Notes under the pieces: model-generated
What the model was told of the DNA's origin: nothing
The model's database searches: none
What the model saw: the letters and a program-made list of their open reading frames with translations, nothing else
Origin: Tetranychus cinnabarinus
Lineage: Eukaryota > Arthropoda > Arachnida > Trombidiformes > Tetranychidae
DNA: 64,000 nucleotides
Assembly: GCA_022266195.1 (NCBI GenBank)
Contig: WHVY01000001.1
Location: 2,480,001-2,544,000 of the forward strand
Direction of reading: 5' to 3'
Program-made: the position numbers and the translations under genes
Shown: positions 10,276 through 24,517 of the stretch, one piece after another
How positions within the stretch are numbered: position 1 is the stretch's first letter
How the letters are laid out: every line of letters begins with the position of its first letter

Positions 10276-13200
10276 CAGTTCTTGTAAGTCAAAGTTTTCA
10301 TCAACCTTCAAGGGTCAAACCAGCCAAAACTGCAGCAATACTTTGCATCATGGCCGAACCAAGTTACTCTGAAACTGAATATGAAAAATAAATGATCTTG
10401 ATATGCTTGTGGTACTTCGAAAAATACAAATGAACTTAAAGACACAAGCTTATCAATCAAACCTGAAACGAAAAAAAGTTTCCTAAGATTATGCCTGATT
10501 ATCAAGATGTATTCACATCAATTCCACTCCTAACATAAGCTTGGCCTCGTACTCGTCTCTTTGATTACAAGATGAAACTGGTGTTGATCCTCTCATCATG
10601 GCCCCATTAGTGCCTAACAACTAATCAAGTCAGAAAAGTCCACCAAAAAGACTTGAAACAAAAGTAATTTACTTTACATACAAAAATTGAAATTTGATGG
10701 CAAACATATTCAAGTCCATATTGAATGCCAGCCATTACACAACATGATAGCTATTAGCACGATTAAAATGATGAAACATGAAACATGAGCCTTTTGAATA
10801 ATAAACCATTTTTTGCTTTAAACGTAAAAACAAAAAGGTTTCCCTCTACAGATGCGTAAAGATTACCCATCATAGACTTCACCATATTTTCGTTGCTACT
10901 TTACAAACGAAAATTCAGCCATGAAATCTCATGCAATTCTGTATTCTGTTGTGGACAAAAGTTTCACCCAAACTTTCCCATCCTATAAACTAAACCTGAA
11001 ACTTTTCCTCTTTCTCTAGTAAAGAGCGATTCGTCTCAATCATTCCACATTCACTGTTTACCTTCAATCCAAATCAAAGAAATAATAGCAATAATAATAA
11101 TATCATTGCACTGGAATTTACAAGTTGCACAGTTACTTTTCCTCAAGCCTTTTCTTGCATTCGTTTTTTTCTCTCTTCCACCTTTTCCACTCATTTTTTA
11201 CCTCCTCATCTTACCAGTTTTGCCATCCTCTTCATCATCATTATCTTCCTCACAGGAGCATCATTCAAGTAATGATATTTATCATTCAAAGTTCTTTGTT
11301 CATCCCTTATGGCTCATTCCATCAGATTCAACAGATAAAACCAATATCCCTTTTCAACTCAAGAGTAAACTCTCTTCTCATTTCCTAACTCTATCATTCC
11401 CTGTGTATCCTTTTATCTCCTCCTCTTCTTCCTCTTTTTTCCCTTTTTTTCATCAAATAATTTCTCATCAGCTTACCCTTTCCTCTTCAAATAACAGTCC
11501 ATTCCTTCAACTCTTTTTTATTTCCTCAGCGCATCTGAACTTTACATTCCCTCACAAACTCAGTCTCATTATAATCATCATCTCTCTGACCCTTTAATTC
11601 CTTTTCTCTCATCAGTCTTTTCTTTTCTTCATCTTATTCCATTTCATCATGAGCTTACCTCATCATCATCTTATCATCCAAACGGAACAAAATTGTCAAT
11701 TTCTATTCTTTTTCTTCGACATGGAGATTCTTTTCTTTCCTCTGTATAAATGATGAAAAAAGGCAAGAAAAAAGGATTGTCGAGAGAGAAGAGAGAAGAT
11801 GAAAATTGGAAGATGAAATTCAAGTGGCAAAGCCAATTGTGATATAATTACAGTGACATCGACAAACGGGTTTTTGCTGATTCCAAGAAAAAATTGTAAG
11901 CAAGAGAATAAAATTGATATGGAAAAATGCAAATCGTCTCTTGCCTTTGCCCTTCCAATCAAAATGCTCTTCACCTGAATATCTCAAGATTTTCTTCTTA
12001 CCTCTAAATCTTCAATCATCAGGGACACGGAAAAGTAGATGGCAAAAAAGGAACCAGGAAAAAGAGAGAAACAAACAAAATCGAAAGATTTATTGTTTAA
12101 ATAGGCTTTTATCCTTTTCCATCTTCACCCTATTTACTTCTCAATGGTTTTATCTCAATTTTATTACTATTATTATTATCATTTACTTTGCTTTTTATAG
12201 ATATTTTATTGAACAAATCAAATTGTTATCAATTTTGTTTCCACTAAAAAAAAGGTTTAAACTATAAACTCGTGGAAAGGCGAACACAAAAAAATGAAAA
12301 CAACAAAAATCGTAAAAATAAAGTTGATGAAAACACGACGAAAAGCGCATGAAAATGAATGAAACAAATGACAATGAATAAAAGGCAATTCTGAGCAATT
12401 CAATTACAATGATAATTGATAATATTATTCACATTTATTAGGCAAGACCTGGACCAAGAAAAGAGAGAAGAAATTTTTTCTTTCTTCTGGTAATTTCTTT
12501 TCATGTTTACTTTTCTTCATCATTATTTTTTCTCCATTCTTCATCTTCTTCTTCTTTTTTTCATCATCACTCTCATCCTTTCAAGCTTAACCAATAAGCA
12601 AATGAAGTCGATGCAAGAAAATGGATGATGAAGAGGCTAAAAAAATGCAAGACATGAAAATGGATAAAAGAGAGAAGAGAAAGAGAGAAAAAAATTGCAT
12701 TAAAATGGCGTTCTTTTAGTCCTTTGAACCCAACACTGTTTTTTGGTTACACCGAGCATACACCAATCCTTTCACTCGAGACTTTCTTCATCCTCATCTC
12801 CATCCTCATCATCTTCATCAACATTTTTAGTTTTTTTTCTTCTTCGTTTTTTCTTCCTCTTCTCTTCCTTTCCTGCTTTACCTTCATCATCACCATAGTT
12901 ACATGAAGCATCCATGTTACACGATGAAATGAGATGCAAGAAGAAAAAAAATGAAAGATAAAAGTTTCTTTTTTCATCTTCTTTCCTTTATCAGCCATAT
13001 GCATAAAACTCCCAGTCCTTGATAATCACAATTATAATAAATGTTAACCAATGTTCAATTCTTTGCTCATTAATAATCTTTTTTTTGTGTTTCATTCTTT
13101 TTTCATGGAGAACACTTAATCACAACCTTGAACTCATCAATTGAATTTCAATATTATCTTATCAATTTACTGGGAATGAAAATTGGGAAGGTTGAGTTGA

Positions 13201-16200
13201 AAGGTTTCCTTTGGAAAAGTTTATCGCTATCATTGGGAGTGTTTGAAGGGAATGAAAAATGTCGACTAATTAAGAATCTGGAAACTTTGTTTCATGTTGA
13301 ACATGTTATGGATTCAAATTGAAACAAGGTAAACAAGGTGAAAGTTTATTAGCAAATAAAGTGGATAAATAATGGCAGATTTAATCTGCATAATGAACAT
13401 TCAGGTGAAAGAGAAACTGGGAGGGAAAAAGAGAGAAAATCAAAATTTTGATGTTCCATCAAAATAACAGGTAAAAAAAGCCATTATCATTGTTAGTTTT
13501 TTTGTTATTCTTGTTGCAATTTTTCTTTTCTTTTTTCATTGCATTCTCTTAACTGGTATAAATAATAACGCTAGTAAACAAGTTGATAACTTGGAATGAA
13601 TGTTGTCTTGGAGTTTGCTAATTTTACAATAAGATGATAATGATGATAATGAATCAGAATAAAGATGAATAAGTGTTGGAATAATAAGGGAAAACAAAGT
13701 GGCATGAAAAGGCGCAAGGAAAAGGCAAAGCAAAATGAACTCAATTTTTCATCTGTAAATCTTATTCTTGCCATTTTAAACATGTTTATTAGCTTAATCA
13801 TTATCATTATTGTAGTCATTATCAACATGAGCAACTTGAATAATGTCAATAACAACATGCTCATAATTATCAGCTTCAACAGTAGAAGAAGAAAAAAAGT
13901 GAACAAAAAACACTTTTGTCTTTGTATCCTTTCCTCAATGCTCTTTGCACTTTTCACTATATTAAGCAACTTTAACCCTTTTTTGCACCATAAACATAAT
14001 CAGTCATGGTTACAGCTGAAAGCATTGATTCAACAATAGAGAAGCAAAAGCAAACATTTTCATTAAATTATCTTGGCAACATCTTAAAACACTAATCAAG
14101 ATAAAATGAACAGAAACCTGAAAAACCTCCCAAGACTCACTCCAAGTAATGTTATCAATAATTTTATTATCATTGTTGTTGCTATTACTATCGCTTTCAC
14201 TGTTATTATAGCCTTGACTGTTATCAGGTCTGCTATCACTATCATTATTGCTGTTCTGTTATTGTTATAGTTATCATTCCCTGTCAATTTTAAAATTTTT
14301 GTTCAATATCTACTAATGAATATCCCTTGACAGGGAGGAAGGAGAGGGTGAGGAGAGTGTCAAGTTGGATGATTAAGAAGATGAGGTTAGGCAAGGAAAA
14401 TTCACCTCCAGGCTGCAGGGAGTTAAAACTCCCGTTTGTTTTTTATCTTATTTTGCTTTGTTCAATCCTTCCCTGGGAAGTGGGCAGAGATAAGGGAAGG
14501 GGAAGCGAAATTTTAAACCTTTTGTACAAACCATCGAAGCTGTTTCCATTGCGTTACTTTTTTTTCATTAATTTTATTTTGCATAGTAAAAAAATTAGCT
14601 GCAAGCCTCAAGGCCAGTTGATTGAAGCTTTCCTTTTTATCCTGCTTTCAGTTTGCACATTTTAAACCATCACATTACTTGGGATTACTCATAGTTGGCC
14701 TCGTATTTTGTTTTCCCATTAAAATGTAATGAAATGGCGACTTTCAAAGGCAAGGGTTTCCTATTCAATTTTTTCTGTCTTGTTCTGTTCATTTAGTTTT
14801 TTCTTTGTTTTCAGAATATTTTGGCAGATTTAGATCAAATTAATAAATGCTCATTTCTGGTTTTTTGCAAGTCTAAATTTTGGATTGTTCACACTTGGTT
14901 AAGATTTTTTTGTAATTTTTTTCTACTCTTGCCTTTTTTCGGTTTTGAAATGATAATAAATGAATAGTAGTGTTGACATGCTACAAGCTGTGATAATGGT
15001 GAGAGCCAAAATTCAATATCAGTTGATAATGGAAACTCTGTTAGTTGCAAATTCAAAGTTGCCTTAACATTATAGCAATTTAGACCTAATGACCAAATTC
15101 AAAGTTATTGGAAAAGTTGGTCCATTGAAAGTGGCAAGTCAAATTAATTGGTAAATCAAACGATAAATTTTCATGCCTTCGATCACATTTCACCATTTCC
15201 CTTATTCCAAGCATGCAAATAGCTGAATAAAATTTCACCATTGAATCATTGAATAATAAAAATTGACTTGAATCTCGATAAAATAAAAGTAAAGAAAAGT
15301 CTAAAATTTTATAAAATCGAGTCTCAAATGCCCAAAATGCAACAAAATAAAATTGATATTACCTCGAAAATAAAAAGTTAAACATCGTAATCAAAAAACT
15401 TATACAACTGTTCAAATCGAAATCGAACTCAGCTCTGACTGATTTCAACAAATTTTCAGATCTTGATCGTTTAGTTTTCAAGTTCGAACGGCAACTTTTC
15501 TTCAACCTTCAATAACAATTTTGTTGAATTACAAAGAAATCAAGACTCGAAGACTTGATAATTTTACTGTACAAAAATAAAGAATGTATCATCAAAAGAA
15601 ACGATGGAAAATTTCGTCGAAGATCCGCAAATTTTCTTTGAAATTTTCTCCAAATCTTTGCATGAAAAGTTCAATTCAAAACAAACTACTTGAACATTGT
15701 TAAACTCATTTCTGCTTAAAAGTTGCCAAAAACCTCAAAAATCTCGTTTTGTTGCGAATACACAAACTTGCTAAACATCAAGTTAAGTGCTCAAAAATAC
15801 GAAAAGTAAATTATTGTTTCCACTCTTTTGCACAGTAATGATAAACACTCAATTGATTACAAAATTAACCACCAAAAATGTGTTTTATTTCACATTTGAT
15901 TGATTTAGGCGCAACAAAAATGATGAACCCAAACCTAATAAAAACAACAATATTGAAAACAATAATAAAACCGATAATAACAGTAAATAGCTGCAAGATG
16001 AACAAGTATTTGAAGGGGAAAGAAAAAGAGTTTTTTGAAAATTGCAATTTAAAAAAAGTAAACCCAAAACACAAGGAAAAAAAGCCAGCGATGGCAAAAA
16101 AGAGCAGAGAGAAAGTATAAAAAAACGAATCACTAAATAATGTGTATTAATACAATTTACGTAAATAGGAAGCTGATATTTGTTGCCCTGTTTCTTCGTT

Positions 16201-17892
16201 GCTGTTATCATATTATTTAAACTTATCAATTGACAACAGTATTCCTTTAACCTCCTCCTCCTCCGCCCAAACCTCCTCCTCTTACTGTGACCACATCAAC
16301 AACCAAACAAATAAATAACATCAACATTATCCAACAGTGAAAAGTGTTGCTAGTATCAGAGCTAGCACAAAGTGTATAAAAATTGAGAGAAAACCAAAAA
16401 AAGGAAAAGAAAAAAAATGAGTAAAAATAATACGGAAAACCACTTTTTTTAAAGGCAAAAGCAAAGAAAAGAAGAGCAAAAAAAATGCTAAATTTATTTA
16501 CAATTTTACCAATTTTATTACTTCTTTTCTTCCTTTGCACACTATTTGTTTTACATGTATAAACACTATCCGTTGAACAAGATTAGATTTAAAAGGTCAC
16601 AGGTCGAGAGAGGATTAGATTGTGTATAGTAATGTGTCTCAATTGAGTTCAATTGAAAGGAAGACCAGAAAAGATAAAAGAATGAGGAAAAAAAGTCGAA
16701 AAAAAAGACAAAAATAATATTCACTCCCAGCATCATCATCATCATCATTATCAAGTGTGCAAAAGGCAAAACTAACCAATTTGTGAAACTGTCAAGTGAA
16801 ATGTTGAAAGTTGAAAATAGTTTTGCAAACTCATTTCCGGAGGCCGTTAGAACAAAATTCATGATGAAAATTCTGCAAAAGTTGAAGCAAAATGTCGAGA
16901 AAAGAATATCTTTTTTTTTCAAACAAAAAAAACAACTTTTTTGCCTTATTCTCACTTTCACACTCCTCCACTTGATACCCGCCCTGGTAATCTAACACTC
17001 TCCATTATCTGTTCTTATCCTGTCAATGAGCCAATCCCAGTCATTATCAGCCTTCTTATGTTAACATTATTCACATTTCCTATCACAGATAACCTTTTCT
17101 TGCCCATTTATCCATTTGCTACTTTACCATCATTATGCCAGGGATTATCGTTTACACATCTAAGGTACTTTTGCTCATGTTTGGCTTCAGTTACATCAAC
17201 CAATCGACACTTATGTTCATATTTTTTTATTACTTTTCTTTATCTTCCTATTAGTGCTTTTTTTGATACCTTTTTTCATATTTATTTATGTATTTACAAG
17301 AGTTAACTTTTTGACTTTTCATGGTATTTGGTTCATTGAACATTAACTTGCCTTTACTACCTTTTGAACCAGGCTTCAACCCTGTTGCCATTACAACTGT
17401 TAATAATTCAACATTCAATTGGATTATCATTCTTATTGGAAAATAATTTTTTCAACTTTTCTCTCTTTTTGTGGCTTTGCCTCATGTTAAGTGAATAAAA
17501 TTTTTTGTCCATTTTTGCTGTTCGATATTCATTTTAACATTCGTTTTTTTTTGTTCAACCTTTTTTTCTTCATTATTGAAGATTGCATGATGATTATCAT
17601 TTGCCTTTTTTTACTACTCTTTCATTTGGTCCAATATTTATCTACTTGATGTGATCAGTGAATTTCAATTTTGCCATCCTTTTTCAGCCTTGAATGAAGC
17701 TCAGGAGGAAACAAAAGAAGGAAGTACAAGGAGCAAGAAACAAATGGTTAAGGTTGATGAACAGGGAGGGGAAAAGAATGATGAGTTTGAATAAAAAAAA
17801 AGTGATGAGGAACAAAGAAGTTGATGAGAATGGAAGAGCAAAAAAGTGAACAAAAATGAGAACACCATTGGCTAATAAGAGACTAAAGAATA

Positions 17893-17917
17893 ATGATGAT
17901 GATGATGATGATGAAAA
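17893..17917. repeat. (ATG)n microsatellite
   Basis: About eight ATG units within a purine-rich block. Confidence 0.85.
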
Positions 17918-20900
17918 AAGAAGAGAAAAAAGGGTGAGAAGAAAAAATGGCGAATTCAGTGAATCAGTAGAGCGGTACATTCACAGTGAGAGGGTATTCA
18001 TTGAAGAATACCATTGGTTACTAGGAACATGAACAATTTGAAAAAGGAGTAAAAAAAGAAGAAGAAGAAAAAAGGTCGAATGAAAAGAAATGAGATTTGA
18101 AAGAAGATGAAGAGAAAGAGTTTAAAGCAATTGGATGTTTAACAAGAGTGAGCACAGGGATGGAGGAGAGTGGGAGAGATAAAGAGATGAGTTGAAGATG
18201 AGGATGAAAAGGGTTTTCTTGCATAAAAAAAGTAGTTTAAATGAAGAAACGGATCGATTGCAGTTTGATCCAATAATTTAGAGTAAGTGATGTTAGACAG
18301 AAGATGGAGAGAGAGAGACGAAGGATGATGCTAAGGGGATTCTCACTCCCAGCTTGAAGCATCCACAGTGGAAGAGGTAAACTAATGAAACCAGGGAATT
18401 AATAAGATGATCAGAGAATGTCGCCAACAAGAAAAGTAGAAAAGGCTAGTTGAAAGTAAAGAAGAAAAAAAGAAACAAGAACTGATGATCATGTGGGAGT
18501 GGTGGTGTTTTGATGCAAAGGAGGAGTACATTCATGATTCTGATGATGATGATCAAAATGAAACGCAATGTCTTTGTTACGAGGAAAAAAAAGAGAAGAA
18601 AAAAAAGTGAATAGAAAATGAAATTTAAATTTTATATTCTTTAATAGCATCAGGTCATCTGGTCCTAAAGATGATCCTCTAATTTAATCACGCTCGCTTT
18701 TTGTGTCCCCATCCACTCACCCACCCCTTGCATCTCCACCCCTTTACCCTCCCATTTCAAGTCCACCTTTGTCTTGGCTTCAAGTTTTGTTTTTTAAGAA
18801 ATCATTTTTTTCTTTAGTCTTTTCTCTCTAAAAGATCATCATTACCATCATCATCATCATTTATGATCATCAAGAATAAACTTATCACACAAAATTCACT
18901 CCCAGTTCCCAATCCCCTTCCCTGTCCTGTACTTTTTCCACTATTCATTTTAATAGTAATAATACTTTTTTCTGCTTTCATTTCCCAGTTTGCGTTTTTC
19001 TTCAAATTTTTTTTCTTCTTCTTCTTCTTGCTTCGCCATATTTATTATTACCATCATATTGCTTCATTAGAAGTGATAGTTTACTGTTATTGTTTGTTGT
19101 TGTTATTGCTTTTCAAAATGTTGAAACTGTTTCCTGACCCATTCATTTAAATTTTACTCTGAAAAACTTTTCTCTCTCTCTGTTTTTATTCTTCTTTTCC
19201 CTTTAATCATTTTTGATAAGATAATCACGCAACAAGGAATGAAAGTAAAAAGAAATTATTTTCTCTCTCTTTTATTATTCCTAATTTACCTAAACTCACC
19301 TTGAATATGAAAATGTCCATTGAACACAATCTAAACAATAGAGTTGATTAGTAGATTAGGCAAGCTAATGAGCTTTAAAGCGTAAAGTACCTTTAATGGA
19401 AAGATTAATTCTCGTGAGCAAATGTCTGCCCATTTTCACAAGCAAAGGTAAAATCTCGCAAATCGAATGTCAAAAAGCAATAATTGAAAACATTGCAACT
19501 TTCCTTTCAAGCAAACTCGAAGAAAATGAAAAAAGATGAAATTCGATTCAATTCAATTTCATTATTAAAATTATTCGTTTTCAAAACGGCAAGGCTTATG
19601 AGTTTATGATTCAAATTTTCAAGCAACTAATTATTAAAATTAGTAATATGATGGAAATTTCAAAATCGAGTTAAGAAACATCGATAAAATCGATTCAGTC
19701 TAGGGCATAGCTCAATCTCTATCAGGGAAAAGCGCTAATTCTCAGCTATCCATCAATACCAAAATATATTTCTTTAGTTCAATAAATGAATTGTTTGATA
19801 GAGTATTCCAATAACTTTAGTTTAGGCTAGCTCAGGTTGACTGTGAACAAAATAAGGACTATGGACAAAACTTTGACTTTCGAGTTACGAGTTGCAAGAC
19901 TTGATAACAGTATAAAACTGAGCCCGTTAGTGTTACAGAAAAATTTCTACGATCAACAGTTTTCGAAAAAATTGAGTTCAAAGTTGAAAATTCCATCGCC
20001 TTTTGTTCAATTATGGAAGTAGCTTTTTCTATGAAACTCAGTTCACTGCTGTAAATTTTGAACATTAACCAGAAAATGCACTTATTTTGAGTAATAAAAC
20101 TTTCAGTTTCTGTAAAACAAAGCATTTGATTTTCAGTTAAACTTTGCACTTTCTCCGACCGAACTGACTGAGCTGAAACTTATTATTCGTTGGTACACAC
20201 CAATGATCAAACACATTTTTCGATTCATCAACAGTTCTCTTGATTTCGACCATTGACTTAAAAACTTTGAGCCTCATTAAGCAGCACCTACAATCATTTT
20301 TGGGCCAATCATTAGATTTTATACGAGCTAAAGTTGATAATGCCTTACGCGAAAAAACGAAAGTGATTTTTGGGAAGAAAGATCTAAAAAATTGGTTTGT
20401 CCATTCAATGACTTTTTAAAATTGCTAAAACGAACGGAAAAAACAAAAAACAAAAACTCATCAAAAAATCGACTGGAACTTCAAAAGCTGACAAAACAAG
20501 TGCGATTTGCATTTCAAATGTAATTTCCTTTTCAAAACTCCAAAACTCTAGTCGATGACCAAAATCTTGACCAAACAAGAGAAAGCAATTGATGAGTAGA
20601 AAAATATCGAAAGTTCATTTTTTTCCAACCAGTGTGCAACTCTATAAATTCAGTAAAAACAGATACATGAACAAACACACGTTTCAATTTAGATTATTAC
20701 AATTAAACCTGATTACTGGTGAACGTTGAAAAGAGAGAAAAGGAGCAAAAAAAAATGTTGAACCGAACAAAAAACCAACTTCTGTAATGTTCAATAATGA
20801 GATAATTATTTTGTAAGGTTTTCCAAATTATATGACTTGGAAGGATTCCAAAGGTTTGTTGCCTTTCCCTCCTCACTTTTACCTCCCTTCTTCAAACCTT

Positions 20901-23900
20901 TAGTCCCTTCCATAATCATTTCACCTCCCACTTGTACTTTTTCCTCTAATTTTTTCTTCCTCTTCATCCCTTTACTTTGCTCTCCAATGACAACTTTTTA
21001 CCTCGCTTACTCTTCATCTTCCTTATCCTTTCGTTTTTTCCATCTTGTTCATCTTCTCTTTCACTTGCCTGTGAGAATCTTTCTCTATTGATATTCAACC
21101 AGAGATGCTACAAACTAACTCATCACAATCATCTATTATTGTTATTATTATTACTATTATTTGCTCTCATCTTCATCCTTCTCTTTGATCCTCATCATTC
21201 CCTTTTGCTCCTCATCTTTTTTTCTTGCTGTAGCTGTGTTGTGCTCATTATCCAAGCAAACTCTTTATAACTCTTTTTTTGCATGCATAAGATTCCATTA
21301 CTTTGCCTATCAAAATGTCTCCCTGTTCATCATCGTGCCACTAAACTACCCTTTACTCTCACTCTTGAAACTCTTTTTCTCCCCTTTTCTTCTTCTTCTT
21401 CTTCTTCCTGGTAAACTTTTTGCTTGGAGAAATTTTTTTTCCTCTTCTTTTTACTCTCATTGGGTTTTCACTTGTCTCACTATATTGATCGTCATGGTCG
21501 TCAAACCTTTTCTCACTCATTCCAGTGTAGCCATGTTATACGGATAAAACTTTCCTGAGCATCAAAAGCATCAGCAACAGTGAAAAAAAGCAGAGTAAAA
21601 TAAAAAAACTTATCAAGCTCCAAATGAAGCAAAACCAGTGTAATCTAAATATCGATCCATGGTGAATATGTAAATGGCTAGAAAGGCTCTGGCAGAAAAG
21701 GAAGAGAGAGAAAAAAAGAAACTCTTTTTTCACCCTTTACATCAAACACTAATAAGCTTGCAGAATCAAATTCAACCATTTCAAGGTTCCAATCAGTTGA
21801 GAAAGACTGTCACAATTTTACTCCAAATGAATGAAAACTTCAAAATTTGAATCTTTTGATCGTCAAGAGAAAAGATATTTTTTCAGAAATCAATTTCGAA
21901 GATCGAAATGTTTTAGAGCACGACTGAGCAATCAAGATGAAGGGTCAATTTGGAGTCGAGTACTTTTCGAAATGAATGGAATCTTCTTCAAAATGTTTCC
22001 GACAGTTTTAGTGCTATTGGGCTCAGGGTTTTATTGATCAAATTATCTGCAAAAAAGTTCGAGTAAAAATAAAAAACGTTCTTACCAAGATACTTTTCTG
22101 TTGAAAGAGGATTTTATTGGATTCTTTATCATGACTGAAATAGAAAAATAAAAGAATAGAAAAATATTTGAAATTCGATGCGATTTGTTGAAAATTTAAT
22201 GAGCGAACTCATTTTCGATTCGAAAAAATCCTTTCCAAAATCTCGCAAACATTTTGAAAACGGATTAGTGTAAGCCAACAAGATTAGCAACTGGCCAATT
22301 TATTCTGAAAATTGTTCTGATTTCATCGGCTTTCACTGTTAATAAACTTGTAACCCTAAAGAAAGCAAAATATAAAATCGGCAAAAATGTCCGAAAAATT
22401 CCCCGAAAAACTTTTGGAAATTCCGATAATCAGGAGTTTCAGAAGATGAAGAAAAATTTTGGAGTCAATTGCCCCATTTTCTGAGAAAGTACGGAGTGTA
22501 CTCTAGAAGCATTAGAACCTTGAAAATGGCAAACTTGGAAAAAGTTTCATCGAAATCTTGTCTTGAGGAGAAAAAAAAACTTTGGACTAATCTTTTTATA
22601 GGAATAGATAATCGAAATGTTCAACTGAAAAGATGCAAATAATCCTTTACTTGATCATTAGGTAACCATGGCAACCATGAACCAATTCTGTCCGTCAATC
22701 CTCGAAATGGAATAATAATAATCATATTGGAATGAATTTCCTCACATTCTTCAACACTTTACTTTTTTAAACTTTTTTTTTCTTCAGTCAAACATTTCTC
22801 GTCATCTTTATCCATTCTTTGGCTTTTCATTTCCATTGAAAGAAAAGGGTAAAAATTTTTTTCTTTTCTTTTTTTCTCTTCATTTCAATTTCTTTTTGAT
22901 TTGATAGAATTTTACATTTCTATCTTTTCCATTCTTTCATCTTTTTCCTGGCTCCCTCATCACCATCATCATTTCAAACATGAGCATCCCTTTATCAATT
23001 GCATGCACGAAATGGTTGACAGAGAGAAAAGAAAAAAATGTTCAATTCCAAACCATTTTACCAAAGCCCAGTTCAGTCATTTTTTTATCTTCTTTTTTCA
23101 CTTTGCGCTTGTAACTAAATTATAATATACATCAAGATATTTGCATTTGACTCAACATTATCTTTCAATTTTACCCCTTTTTTCATTCCTCTTTTTTTCC
23201 CTCTCTTCTTCCCTGTTTATCTTTTCACTCAAATTTCAATTTATTTTTTTTCTTTGGTCCTCTCACTCTTTCCCATCACTTCGTTATTCATCATGAATCG
23301 AGAAAAATTTTAAATTCATTTTCACCTTCAATATTCACTTCATGTTTTGCTTCCCTGTAAACTTGCCTTTCAATATTGATTCAAAAGTCACCTTTTTGAA
23401 TATGAATCGAGTTATAACTAAATTATCATTTGAAATGTAAAACAATCAGACAATCCTTTTAAAACCAATGTTATCCACAAAAAAAAGAAACTAAAGTTTT
23501 TCGATAAAACGAAAAAAACTTCAAAATTAATTGTGAAAAAGCATTGAAACATTTCCAGTAAAAATACATGAGAATCGTAATTAGCTGAAATGATTTTTTT
23601 GCTCGTAAAAAAAGTTGCTTTTACCTGAACCATTTTTGGAAAAATGAAGAAAAAAATTGATTAATAAGCTTGAGAATGAAAGTAAATAAACAAGATTAAA
23701 AGTGTACTTTGGCAAAAGTTCAGTGTGGAGATGCAGAGTGGGAGGAAGCAAGTGGGTGGTTAAAGAGGAATAGATGCAAAATTGGAAAAAAGATAAAAGA
23801 AGATGAAGAAGAGGAGAAAAAAAAGAGTTTCGATGTTGAAGAATTAGAAGCTTATGAAGAGTTACACATGGGTAGATGAGCCTGGCGAGACCCAAAAGGA

Positions 23901-24494
23901 TAAATTAAACAAAGACAGGGAGAGATGATGATGGTGGGAGAGGGTTGAAGAAGAGGGTTCAATATACACAAAAAAAGGATGCTGCGTGATGAAGCAATGA
24001 TTCGTTAAAAAATTGATCTTAATGATGGAAAGTTGATGCAAAGGAAAAGAGAGTGAGAGAGCAAAATGAGGTAAAGGATGAAGAGCAAAATAATGAGTAG
24101 AGAAGAGTGAAAGGATTTTTTCGTATTTGAAGGGTCATGATGTAAAGGGTATCAAAAGTGATATTACAGTAATGAGGAGCATTTATTTGAAAATAATATG
24201 ATGATGAGTTGGAAGAAGAAGAAGCAGAAAAAAAAGTAAACCTGAATATCCTCAGTAGATCATGAGCAAGATGAGAAGGCGGAGAATGGATTGATGTTGG
24301 ATGAAGGAAGACGAAAAAAAGAAGCAAAAAAAGGGATGAAAGAGTTTGACCTATACAAGCGTCTTCTTCATGAGTAACATGGAAATGATAAATTTTGCGT
24401 CCAAACTGGAAGATGCAACACTAGAGAGAAATGTAACAGAAGATATGCAAAAATTATGTGACATGAATGCTGTTTGAAGAAGATGAAGCAAGAT

Positions 24495-24517
24495 GAGAGA
24501 GAGAGAGAGAGAGAGAA
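24495..24517. repeat. (GA)n microsatellite
   Basis: An uninterrupted GA run in a purine-rich block. Confidence 0.85.

Noticed and set aside
11106..11597. 163-codon open frame on the + strand
   Set aside because: It is dominated by Ser, Phe, Leu and Ile from a pyrimidine-rich block, overlaps a second equally long frame (11125-11388) and shows no domain.
20977..21547. overlapping 97- and 128-codon frames
   Set aside because: They are produced by a long CTT/TTC-rich tract and read as Leu/Ser/Phe in more than one frame, a sign of composition rather than coding.
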